Below are positions 1-6,643 of a stretch of 26,574 nucleotides of DNA, piece by piece. The notes under the pieces were generated by a model, which saw only the letters and a program-made list of their open reading frames with translations, had not been told where the DNA came from and made no database searches. The translations under genes were made by a program, and so were the position numbers. Positions within the stretch are counted from its first letter, which is position 1, and each line of letters opens with the position of its first letter. The DNA is from Streptomyces sp. NRRL S-337 (GTDB lineage Bacteria; Actinomycetota; Actinomycetes; Streptomycetales; Streptomycetaceae): contig NZ_JOIX01000094.1 of NCBI RefSeq assembly GCF_000720175.1, positions 1-26,574 on the forward strand, read 5' to 3'.

Positions 1-2
1 GC

Positions 3-95
3 CAGCTCTGTGACTGGCTCGACGCCCAGGACCCCAAGGTCCTCACCGACCTGCGCCGACTCGGCGTCGGGCAGCAGTTCACCGGACGCGGCTGA
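3..95 (+). CDS. C-terminal end of an unidentified protein (partial)
   Basis: The frame starting at base 3 is open from the left edge and ends at TGA 93-95. It gives about 30 residues ending in LRRLGVGQQFTGRG. The reading has a plausible amphipathic composition (LCDWLDAQDPKVLTDLRR) and G/C-rich third positions, which is why I prefer it to the longer overlapping frames here. The start lies outside the window. The family is not recognisable from this tail. The gene converges on the sigma factor gene that follows. Confidence 0.5.
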   Translation, partial: QLCDWLDAQDPKVLTDLRRLGVGQQFTGRG

Positions 96-112
96 CGGCA
101 AGGGCAACGGCA

Positions 113-133
113 GGGGGCCGGGGCCGAACCCCC
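113..133. terminator. Possible hairpin between convergent genes
   Basis: GGGGG at 113-117 can pair with CCCCC at 129-133 across an 11-base loop, between two convergent stop codons (95 on plus, 169 on minus). There is no T-run, so this is a weak call. Next to it an imperfect 8-bp duplication (CCAGGCGG, CCAGGCAG) lies at 143-158. Confidence 0.3.
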
Positions 134-168
134 GGGAGGCAGCCAGGCGGCCAGGCAGTCGGGCTGAT

Positions 169-1122
169 CTACCGGGTCCGCGAGCCCGTCGCCCAGGAAC
201 GGAGCTTCTCGGGGTTGAGTACGGCCCAGATGTGATGGATCCGGTCGCCGGTGACGTCGAACGCCATCACCGATACGGTGACGCCGTCCAGTTGAGCCAC
301 CAGACCCGGCTGACCGTTGACCGTTCGCTCCACGAGCGTCATGCCGGGCGCCGCCCCCGGCCGGTCGGCGAAGAAGCGTGCGACCTGCTCGGCGCCTTCG
401 ACGGGGTGGAGCGCCGCGGTGACGAGTCCGCCGCCGTCGCCGGTCGCCGTGGCATCGGGGGCCAACAAGCCAATGAGGGCGTCGATGTCCTTGGCCTCCC
501 ATGCCTGCTTGAAGGCTCTGACGACGTCGGCGTGCCGGGCTGCCGAGCCCGCGTCAGGCTGCGGGGAACGAAGGCGCCGACGGGCCGAAGAGGCCAGCTG
601 ACGGCATGCCGCCGGGCTCCGGCCGACGATCTCGGCCACTTCGGGGAAGGAGTAGCGGAAGACGTCGTGCAGGATGAACGCGACGCGCTCCGCCGGGGTC
701 ATCGCCTCGAGCACGACGAGGAAGGCCATGTTGACCGACTCGTCGAGGGTGACCCGGTCGGCCGGGTCGACGATGCCGGCGCCCGGCCGCCCGCTGATCC
801 ACTCCGTACGGTCGGGCAACGGCTCCGGGATCCATTCGCCCACGTAACGCTCGCGCCTGGCCCGCGCAGACGCGAGCAGGTCCAGGCAAATACGGCTGGC
901 GACGGTCGTGAGCCAGGCGCCGGGGGCGTCGATGGCTTCCTGCTGCTGTGGTGACATGGCGTACCAGCGGGCGTAGGTCTCCTGCACCACGTCCTCGGCA
1001 TCGGCCAGGGAGCCCAGCAACCGGTACGCGAGGTTGGTCAGCTGACGTCGCTCGCTCATGATCGCGCTCAGGTGCGGATCGGTCCGGTCGGCTCGCGGCT
1101 CGGGCCCGGATGGGTGGGTCAT
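169..1122 (-). CDS. sigJ: RNA polymerase sigma factor, SigJ / ECF41 type
   Basis: An extracytoplasmic-function sigma factor of 317 residues. Region 2 lies at about 25-95 (AYRLLGSLADAEDVVQETY) and region 4 at about 125-187 (MTPAERVAFILHDVF). A C-terminal SnoaL/NTF2-like domain fills about 200-317. Three ECF41 signatures are visible: WIPEP at 97-101 in the linker, DGGG at 229-232, and NPEKL at 303-307. In this family the C-terminal extension replaces a separate anti-sigma factor and sets activity. The start at 1122 has an AAGGAG site 11 bases upstream. A later Met (residue 22, MSERRQ) is a possible alternative. ECF41 factors often control an adjacent oxidoreductase or carboxymuconolactone decarboxylase gene; here the divergent neighbour is a WrbA-type quinone reductase. 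I found no clear ECF41 promoter (TGTCACA with CGTC) upstream. Confidence 0.93.
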   Translation of the reverse strand: MTHPSGPEPRADRTDPHLSAIMSERRQLTNLAYRLLGSLADAEDVVQETYARWYAMSPQQQEAIDAPGAWLTTVASRICLDLLASARARRERYVGEWIPEPLPDRTEWISGRPGAGIVDPADRVTLDESVNMAFLVVLEAMTPAERVAFILHDVFRYSFPEVAEIVGRSPAACRQLASSARRRLRSPQPDAGSAARHADVVRAFKQAWEAKDIDALIGLLAPDATATGDGGGLVTAALHPVEGAEQVARFFADRPGAAPGMTLVERTVNGQPGLVAQLDGVTVSVMAFDVTGDRIHHIWAVLNPEKLRSWATGSRTR

Positions 1123-1150
1123 GGTGTCACCGGCTCCTTCGGATGCTCTG

Positions 1151-1239
1151 CCTCACCCCTTTACGACGAGACGTCACCTCGAACTGTGAGGTCCGCCCGT
1201 CACTTCCCATCGTGAGGTCCGCATCTCACCTCACCTCAC
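1151..1239. promoter_or_regulatory. Cluster of GTGAGG/CCTCAC elements, probable operator
   Basis: Five copies of one hexamer lie in 90 bp between the divergent sigma factor and wrbA genes: CCTCAC at 1151-1156, GTGAGG at 1186-1191 and 1212-1217, and CCTCAC at 1229-1234 and 1234-1239. The first two GTGAGG copies are part of an 11-bp direct repeat GTGAGGTCCGC (1186-1196 and 1212-1222, 26 bp apart). GTGAGGT at 1212-1218 and ACCTCAC at 1228-1234 form a perfect inverted repeat with a 9-bp spacer. This is a plausible repressor site controlling one or both genes. No obvious DNA-binding partner other than the sigma factor lies adjacent. Confidence 0.5.
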
Positions 1240-1280
1240 ATCTCGCCGGGCTGCCTCGTCGTACCCGTCAGACCGGCCCG

Positions 1281-1325
1281 GACGAGACCGGTCCCGATGA
1301 AACCGGCCCCGATGAGACCGGCCCC
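1281..1325 (+). repeat. Three tandem 15-bp repeats upstream of wrbA
   Basis: Units are GACGAGACCGGTCCC (1281-1295), GATGAAACCGGCCCC (1296-1310) and GATGAGACCGGCCCC (1311-1325). They end 47 bp before the wrbA start and would lie in its 5' untranslated region or promoter-proximal DNA. Confidence 0.85.
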
Positions 1326-1372
1326 CCATGAGGCCGACTGCACAGCGGACCGACAACGGAAGGACACCGATC

Positions 1373-1981
1373 GTGGAACCCGTGAACGTCGCGATCATCT
1401 ACTACAGCTCCACCGGCACCGTACATACCTTGGCGCAAGCCGCCGTGGAGGGCGCGGAGAAGGCCGGTGCCCAGGTGCGACTGCGCAAGGTTGCCGAAAC
1501 GGCCCCATCGGAGGCGGTCAACGCCAGGGCGGAGTGGGCCCGACACCTGGCGGACACCGCCGACGTCGCCGAGGCCGGCCATGACGACCTGGAGTGGGCC
1601 GACGCGGTGCTGTTCGGCACCCCCACCCGCTTCGGCAACCCGGCCAGCCAGCTCAGGGCGTTCATCGACACCACCGGCCCGCTGTGGTTCCAGGGCAAGC
1701 TCGCGGACAAGGTGTACTCGGCCTTCACCGCCTCCAACACCGCCCACGGCGGGCAGGAATCCACCCTCCTGGCGCTGGCGAACACGTTCTACCACTGGGG
1801 CGGCATCATCGTGCCCCCCGGCTACACCGACCCCGTCCAGTTCCAGTCGGGCAACCCCTACGGCACGTCCCACGTGACCGCCGATGGCCCGCCCGGCGAG
1901 GTCGCCCTGCAGGCAGCCCGCTACCAAGCACGCCGGGTCGTCGACACGACAGCCTCCCTCAAGGCCGCCCGCACCGCCTGA
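1373..1981 (+). CDS. wrbA: NAD(P)H:quinone oxidoreductase, WrbA family
   Basis: A flavodoxin-fold FMN protein of 202 residues expected to reduce quinones with two electrons from NAD(P)H in the cytoplasm. The N-terminal phosphate-binding loop is visible (IIYYSSTGTVHTLAQ). The WrbA signature GTPTRFGNPASQLRAFID and the segment TASNTAHGGQESTLLALAN are present, followed by IIVPPGYTD. I chose GTG 1373, which gives VEPVNVAIIYY and has GGAAGGA 8 bases upstream. A GTG at 1382 is also possible; the ATG at 1328 lacks a site and adds residues not found in the family. It is transcribed away from the ECF41 sigma factor gene, which makes it a candidate target. A terminator lies about 160 bp beyond its stop; the 157 bp between holds no convincing gene. 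Confidence 0.95.
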   Translation: MEPVNVAIIYYSSTGTVHTLAQAAVEGAEKAGAQVRLRKVAETAPSEAVNARAEWARHLADTADVAEAGHDDLEWADAVLFGTPTRFGNPASQLRAFIDTTGPLWFQGKLADKVYSAFTASNTAHGGQESTLLALANTFYHWGGIIVPPGYTDPVQFQSGNPYGTSHVTADGPPGEVALQAARYQARRVVDTTASLKAARTA

Positions 1982-2138
1982 TCCGGTACGGAGCAACGAC
2001 GGGACGGGGCGCGGCGGCATTCGCTCAGCGTTTTCGCAGCTCAGCAGAGACGACACCGGCGGATGCCGGCCACGCCCTCCTCGCCCTCCGCGCTCCGGTG
2101 GACCACGACGAGACCAGATGCGCGTGCCCGTGGTGACG

Positions 2139-2179
2139 GGGGCTCACCTGCGGTCCGGGTGATCCAGGTGCCCTTTTTT
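2139..2179 (+). terminator. Rho-independent terminator
   Basis: GGG-CT-CACCTG (2139-2150) pairs with CAGGTGCCC (2165-2173), leaving a two-base bulge, and is followed directly by TTTTTT. It probably ends the wrbA transcript and insulates the next gene. Confidence 0.75.
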
Positions 2180-2331
2180 CGTTGAACGGTCATCTACGCG
2201 GCCTCGCACGGCTAGAGTCATCGCTCCGATGGCACCTGCGCCCCGCCGTGAGCGGGCACCGGTTCACGACCGAGGGCAGGGCCATGCGCGCAGGGGAGCG
2301 CGCAGCAAGCAGTAGCAGGGGGGAGTAGTAC

Positions 2332-3159
2332 ATGGCCCGGAATCAGAGACCTCAGCCGACGGCGGAGGACAAGAAGAACGCGCGTATCGGGTGCGGCATC
2401 GTGGTGGCTGCGCTTCTCGCGATCGGCGGCTGCAGCGCCCCGATCCACGACGACAACGCCTCGTCGTCCAAGACCTCGTCGTCCCACGCGTCGTCCTCCC
2501 GCCTCTCGTCGTCCAGTGACTCGTCGCCCAGCGCCTCGCCGTCGTCATCCGCGTTCGAGGACAAGCCGGACACGGTGACGGTCCGGGACTTCGTCGGCAT
2601 GGGGCTCCAGGCGGCCCAGGATGCGGCGCAAGAGGACGGCATCTACCGCCTCGACTCCACCGACGCCACCGGCCAAGGCCGCGAGCAGGTGTGGGACCGC
2701 AACTGGACGGTCTGCGCTCAGATGCCCGCGGCCGGCGAAACGATGAGCGCCGAGGACACGCTCACGTTCGACACCGTCAAGTCCAGCGAGGGCGAGAGCT
2801 GCGACGACCCCACGGGGGCCGCCGACAGCGATGACTCTTCCGTCTCCGGTGCAGGCGATTCCTCCACGGTCTCCGGCGCGGGGGACGACTACAGCGACGA
2901 TGGTTCCTCCACAGTCGCCGGCATCGGGGACGACGGCACCGATGGCTCCTCCGACAGCGGCTCCAGCTCATCGACTGGTGGCTCCGACGCGTCGGGCGGC
3001 GGCTCCGGTTCTTCTTCGTCCTCGGCCGGCTCGCAGCAGGCGCCGGCCGGTGCCACCGCCCAGTGCAACGACGGTTCCTACAGCTATTCCGCCCACCGTC
3101 GGGGCACCTGCTCGCATCACCACGGCGTGGCCGTCTGGCTGGCCAGCGTGCCTTCGTAG
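2332..3159 (+). CDS. Ser/Gly-rich lipoprotein with C-terminal DUF3761
   Basis: A predicted exported protein of 275 residues. A short hydrophobic segment (about 20-33, IVVAALLAIGG) ends in a lipobox-like IGGC with Cys34, so attachment to the outer face of the membrane is likely. After it comes a serine-rich linker (about 42-74) and a compact domain (about 78-150, DFVGMGLQAAQDAAQ) that resembles PASTA-like modules of actinobacterial lipoproteins. A long Ser/Asp/Gly low-complexity stretch follows (about 155-235). The C-terminus, from about 242, matches DUF3761: CNDGSYSYSAHRRGTCSHHH, then GVAVWL. The start has GGGGGGAG about 8 bases upstream. A TAGAGT hexamer at 2213-2218 could be a promoter -10 element, but I see no matching -35. 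The function of DUF3761 is unknown. The last hydrophobic residues do not extend into a membrane segment. Confidence 0.85.
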   Translation: MARNQRPQPTAEDKKNARIGCGIVVAALLAIGGCSAPIHDDNASSSKTSSSHASSSRLSSSSDSSPSASPSSSAFEDKPDTVTVRDFVGMGLQAAQDAAQEDGIYRLDSTDATGQGREQVWDRNWTVCAQMPAAGETMSAEDTLTFDTVKSSEGESCDDPTGAADSDDSSVSGAGDSSTVSGAGDDYSDDGSSTVAGIGDDGTDGSSDSGSSSSTGGSDASGGGSGSSSSSAGSQQAPAGATAQCNDGSYSYSAHRRGTCSHHHGVAVWLASVPS

Positions 3160-3191
3160 AGGAGCACCTTCTCGGAGGAGCGCCTTCGTAG

Positions 3192-3207
3192 CCCCCGTCT
3201 TCGGGGG
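3192..3207. terminator. GC hairpin between convergent genes
   Basis: CCCCCG (3192-3197), loop TCTT, CGGGGG (3202-3207) form a perfect 6-bp stem between the stop codons of the lipoprotein gene and the hydrolase gene. It lacks a T-run on either strand, so it may work as a weak bidirectional terminator. The 10-bp sequence GCCTTCGTAG, which contains the lipoprotein stop codon, occurs at 3150-3159 and again at 3182-3191. Confidence 0.5.
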
Positions 3208-3209
3208 GA

Positions 3210-4586
3210 TCAGGATGCTTCCGGGATGCGGCTGAAGAGCCGGCCGGCGAGGTCGATGCCGGTGATGGTGCCGTTGGCGTCGCGGGAGAAGTAGCCGCGC
3301 TGGCCCTTGAGGCCGCCCTCGGTGACGAGGTACTCGTCGCCGTCGCCGGAGAGGAAGCCGATGGCCGCGGCCGGGTAGTCCGGGGGCATCTCCTCGTCCG
3401 ATGCCTCGCGGATCTCCGGCTTGATGCCGACCGCCAGGGTGAGGCGGGTGCCGTCGGTGGCGAGGTCGAGGTTCATGGCGTCGATGTCGTAGCGGCCGAC
3501 GACCTGTTGCGCCTTTTCTTCGTCGTACGGGAGCGGCTCCGCGGTCTTCTCGACGACCCCGAGGTAGTGCTCCAGCGCCCACCGCACGACGGACTGGTTG
3601 AAGGGGTAGCCGTCGGGGCCGACGTTGGCCAGGGAGACCACCGCGAAGTTGCGTTCGGGCACGATGAGCAGTTCGGCGAACTGGCCGTTGCCCGAGCCGC
3701 CGTGGCCGATGCCGTGGAGGCCGTCCAGGTCGTGCAGGAACCAGCAGATGCCGAAGCCGTCGCCGAGGGTACTGGCGCGCAGTGCGACCGTCTGTTCCCG
3801 CATCCGGTGCAGCGCCGCGGCGGGCAACACCCCTTCTCCTTCGCCGAGTTGGAACCGCGCCCAGCGCAGCAGGTCACTCACCGAGGAGGCGAGGCCGCCG
3901 CCGGGGTTGTCGCGACGCGCGCCCTCCTTGAACGCGCCCCAGGGCCGGGCGGCGCGCAGTTCGCCGTCGTCGGCCCGGTTGTAGCCCACGGCGAACTTGC
4001 GGACCATCACCTCGGCCAGTCCGTACACGGTGTCCGACAGGCCCACCGGCTCCAGTACGAGTGAGGCCATGGCCTGCTCGAAAGGCAGGCCCGTGACCTT
4101 CTCGACAACCCGCCCGGCCAGGTTGTATCCGGCCTGGCTGTACGAGGCGCGAGCCCCGGGCGGTGCGATCAGCGGCAGTTGGGGCAGCTTGGCCACGAGG
4201 CCGGTCAGGGAGCGGTCGCCCTCGCCGTCGTCGATCAGGTTCCAGTCCAGGCCCGCGGTGTGATTGAGCAGGTTCAGGACGGTGATCTGCGCCGCGGCCT
4301 GCTCGTCGGCCAGCTTCAGCTCGGGTACGTAGCGCCGCACCGGCGCGTCCAGGTCCACCTTCCCCTCGGCGACCAGGCGCATCAGGGCGGTCGCCGTGAA
4401 GGTCTTGGACACCGACGCCAGGTGGAACAGCGTTTTCTCGTCGACCGGCGTCGGGTCGGCGAGGCTCGTGACGCCGTGCGAGGCGTAGATCTCCTGTCCG
4501 TCCAGGAGCACCCCGACGGCGACACCAGGAACACCGAGCTCCGTGGCCTGCGTCGTGACGAACTCCGACAGCTTCTCCTGCAACAT
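3210..4586 (-). CDS. Class C beta-lactamase-like serine hydrolase
   Basis: A penicillin-binding-protein-fold hydrolase of 458 residues. The catalytic S-x-x-K is S58-V-S-K61 in HLASVSKTFT. The second motif is Y149-S-Q151, where most class C enzymes and esterases have Y-x-N. The third motif is H295-G-G297 in GIGHGGSGNGQ, a common replacement for KTG in esterase-like members. Residues from about 340 form a separate C-terminal domain of the kind found in many of these enzymes. There is no signal peptide, so the protein is probably cytoplasmic. This and the motif changes favour an esterase or peptidase over a true antibiotic-hydrolysing lactamase. I chose ATG 4586 because GGAGGGGG lies just upstream; the frame extends 43 residues further but only through the operator region. 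It is divergent from a TetR gene and probably repressed by it. Confidence 0.9.
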   Translation of the reverse strand: MLQEKLSEFVTTQATELGVPGVAVGVLLDGQEIYASHGVTSLADPTPVDEKTLFHLASVSKTFTATALMRLVAEGKVDLDAPVRRYVPELKLADEQAAAQITVLNLLNHTAGLDWNLIDDGEGDRSLTGLVAKLPQLPLIAPPGARASYSQAGYNLAGRVVEKVTGLPFEQAMASLVLEPVGLSDTVYGLAEVMVRKFAVGYNRADDGELRAARPWGAFKEGARRDNPGGGLASSVSDLLRWARFQLGEGEGVLPAAALHRMREQTVALRASTLGDGFGICWFLHDLDGLHGIGHGGSGNGQFAELLIVPERNFAVVSLANVGPDGYPFNQSVVRWALEHYLGVVEKTAEPLPYDEEKAQQVVGRYDIDAMNLDLATDGTRLTLAVGIKPEIREASDEEMPPDYPAAAIGFLSGDGDEYLVTEGGLKGQRGYFSRDANGTITGIDLAGRLFSRIPEAS

Positions 4587-4602
4587 GGCTCCCCCTCCGG
4601 GC

Positions 4603-4687
4603 ACTTGAACTAAGTACGAGGAGGAGCGTAAGCCGTACTTGAACAAAGTGCAAGACCGGGCGCGGACTGAATGAACTAAGTTCAAGT
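4603..4687. promoter_or_regulatory. Three copies of a TetR-type operator (ACTTGAACWAAGT)
   Basis: In the 113-bp gap between divergent genes there are ACTTGAACTAAGT (4603-4615), ACTTGAACAAAGT (4637-4649) and, on the minus strand, ACTTGAACTTAGT (4687-4675). Each has ACTT/AAGT-like arms. The third also lies in a perfect 13-bp palindrome, TGAACTAAGTTCA (4672-4684), that ends 15 bp before the TetR start. The layout suggests autorepression plus control of the hydrolase. Confidence 0.75.
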
Positions 4688-4699
4688 AGGATGGCGGCC

Positions 4700-5395
4700 A
4701 TGCCGCGAGACACACTGACCGCAGACCGGATCGTCCGTGAGGCCATCGAGCTGCTCGACGACGAGGGGCTGGACGGCCTCAACATGCGGAGCCTGGCGAA
4801 ACGGCTCGGCTCGGCCGCCACGGCCGTTTACTGGCACATCAAGACCAAGGACGAACTGGTCCGGCTCGCCAGCGACGCGGTCTGGCACGAGGTCGAGCTG
4901 CCCGATCTCGACGCCACCGACTGGCGCACGGCCGCCACCGCCCACGCCACCGGCATGCACGCGATGCTCACCCGGCATCCGTGGCTCGGCCAGGCATTCG
5001 GCAGCCACCTCCTGCACGGCCCCGGTCAGGCCCGGCACAACGACCTCAGCCTGGGCATCTACGAGAAGGCGGGCTTCGCCGCCGCCGACGCGGACCGGGC
5101 GGCCGCCACCGTCCTCACCTTCGTGCTCGGCAGCACGCTCGGCCCTGCCGCACAGGTCTCACTGAACCGCCGGCTGAGCAAGGACGGCGCAGACGCCGAG
5201 CAACGGATGGCCGACGCCATGACCCGTGCCACCGAGACCGCCAGGCAATTCCCACGGCTGCGCGAACGCCTCAACACCACGGCCGCCACGGAGTACGCCG
5301 CAGCGCCCGATGACACCTTCGCGTTCGGCCTCCAGTCCCTCCTCGACGGCTTCGAGGCCCGCCTCACCGCCGACAACGCAGGTCGCCGCGAGTGA
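4700..5395 (+). CDS. TetR family transcriptional regulator (TetR_C_1-like)
   Basis: A repressor of 231 residues. The helix-turn-helix lies near the N-terminus (about 8-52): IVREAIELLDDEGLDGLNM, then LAKRLGSAATAVYWHIKTKDEL. The phrase AVYWHIKTKDEL is typical of the tetracycline-repressor subgroup. The C-terminal ligand-binding domain spans about 65-215. ATG 4700 is preferred over ATG 4691, since AGGA at 4687-4691 is well spaced only for 4700. The gene is divergent from the serine hydrolase and three operator copies lie between them. The ligand cannot be told from sequence. Confidence 0.92.
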   Translation: MPRDTLTADRIVREAIELLDDEGLDGLNMRSLAKRLGSAATAVYWHIKTKDELVRLASDAVWHEVELPDLDATDWRTAATAHATGMHAMLTRHPWLGQAFGSHLLHGPGQARHNDLSLGIYEKAGFAAADADRAAATVLTFVLGSTLGPAAQVSLNRRLSKDGADAEQRMADAMTRATETARQFPRLRERLNTTAATEYAAAPDDTFAFGLQSLLDGFEARLTADNAGRRE

Positions 5396-5511
5396 CCGAC
5401 CCCCATCCCAGGCAGCATCCCCTGACCAGGGCACAGCCCCTTCCGGCTTATCAACGACCAGCACGAGCGGGTAGCCGGCTGCCGTGGAGGAGTGTGTCAC
5501 CAGGTAGTGGA

Positions 5512-5541
5512 GGGCGGGGTTTGCCGGGGGAGGGGGGAGGG
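5512..5541 (+). other. G-run cluster in an otherwise empty 178-bp gap
   Basis: Five runs of three or more G (5512-5514, 5516-5519, 5526-5530, 5532-5537, 5539-5541) fit a G-quadruplex pattern on the plus strand. The rest of 5396-5573, between convergent stop codons, shows no gene. It has only a weak 6-bp inverted repeat (CCGGCT at about 5444 and AGCCGG at about 5473). Confidence 0.35.
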
Positions 5542-5573
5542 CTGCGGCGGAGGTTCCGCGAGCCGGGCCAGGC

Positions 5574-6560
5574 CTACGGGCAGGCGGCGCCGAGGACCGA
5601 TTCCGCGACGGAGGTGCGTGCGTACAGCACCAAGCGGCCGGCCCGGTGGGCGCTGACCAGGCCGGCGTTGCGCAGTGCGGTCAGGTTCTGGGAGACCCCG
5701 GCGGGAGAGAGCCCGGTACGACGGGCCAATTCGGTGGTGGAGGCCGGGTGTCCCAGCTCGGTCAGCAGAAGGGTCCGTGAGCGGCCGAGCACCGCGGCGA
5801 GGGCGTCGGTACCAGTAGCGGACCGACGCTCCCACAGGGAGCCGACGCCGCGGGCGGGATAAGCGAGTTGGAGCGGGTCCGGCGGCGTCGCCCGGGTGAA
5901 CGGAACCGATCCGGTGAAGGCCGAGGGAATCAGCAGCAGGCCTCGGCATGCCGTGTGCCGGGAAGGGGACTTCGGCCGGCGGAGCAGCTGGAGCGTGTCG
6001 TCGTCCCAGCGCACCGAGGCGTGCAGGTCGTTGAGGAGATGGGCAGCACCGTGTTCGGCGACCTGGCGGGCCCGGTAGGAGATGTCGGCGTCGAGCACGG
6101 CCCGGATCCGCTCCCAGTACGGGGCAAGCGCGATCTCCCAGTAGTGCTGAATCTCTTCCGCGACCTTGGCCAAGCAGGCTTGCGGCTGTGTGTACAGGGC
6201 GTGTGCGCGGGGGCCGAGACCGGCCTGTTCACGACGGAGGCGGTCGAGGTCGTGGCGCACCCTCTCGGTGTGGGCGGCCAGGATGCCGTCCAGCTCGGCC
6301 GGCAAGGTGGGAGCGGGGCAGGACGGTGTGGGATTGAGGAAGTCCGGGACGTAGCCGGACGGTGGGATCAGCTCGGCCAGCCACCCCCGGTCCAGCCCGA
6401 CGGCCGACAAGCGCGGCTGTACCTGCTCGACCCAGGGTCGGTGGACGGGATGTCCGACCCTGGAGTGCAGGAGGCGAAAGCTCGGCCCGACCTCCCACAT
6501 GGGTGACGTGGCGAAGCGCATGTGCGCCAGATCCCGCACCGAGAACACCAGCTCCGCCAC
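5574..6560 (-). CDS. DUF5937 / ArsR-like winged-helix regulator
   Basis: A regulator of 328 residues. The long N-terminal part (about 1-245), beginning AELVFSVRDLAHMRFATSPMWE, matches the DUF5937 domain found upstream of an HTH in actinobacterial regulators. The C-terminal winged helix (about 255-320) has RTLLLTELGHPASTTELARR, then SPAGVSQNLTALRNAGLV and a wing ending RLVLYART, in ArsR style. No metal-binding Cys cluster is seen, so metal sensing is unlikely. The start is GTG 6560 with a run of Gs 5 bases upstream. It is divergent from the aldo/keto reductase gene with a perfect 13-bp palindrome between, which suggests it controls that gene and itself. Confidence 0.88.
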   Translation of the reverse strand: MAELVFSVRDLAHMRFATSPMWEVGPSFRLLHSRVGHPVHRPWVEQVQPRLSAVGLDRGWLAELIPPSGYVPDFLNPTPSCPAPTLPAELDGILAAHTERVRHDLDRLRREQAGLGPRAHALYTQPQACLAKVAEEIQHYWEIALAPYWERIRAVLDADISYRARQVAEHGAAHLLNDLHASVRWDDDTLQLLRRPKSPSRHTACRGLLLIPSAFTGSVPFTRATPPDPLQLAYPARGVGSLWERRSATGTDALAAVLGRSRTLLLTELGHPASTTELARRTGLSPAGVSQNLTALRNAGLVSAHRAGRLVLYARTSVAESVLGAACP

Positions 6561-6606
6561 CAGGCCCCCCCCGTGGATCCGCCGAGGATTCGCTCATATC
6601 TGAATC

Positions 6607-6619
6607 AGTGGCGGCCACT
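6607..6619. promoter_or_regulatory. Perfect 13-bp palindrome between divergent genes
   Basis: AGTGGCGGCCACT has 6-bp arms around a central G. It sits in the 83-bp gap between the DUF5937/ArsR-like regulator and the aldo/keto reductase, 24 bp before the reductase start. Its position suits a repressor operator. Confidence 0.45.
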
Positions 6620-6643
6620 CTACGGTGTGCGGATCATTCCGGC

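Noticed and set aside
1125..1151. TGTCACC as a possible ECF41 promoter -35
   Set aside because: No CGTC lies at the expected distance, and the hexamer overlaps the sigma factor start region on the other strand.
2182..2218. TTGAAC and TAGAGT as a promoter pair for the DUF3761 lipoprotein
   Set aside because: The spacing is 25 bp, too long for a standard promoter. Only the TAGAGT hexamer is noted.
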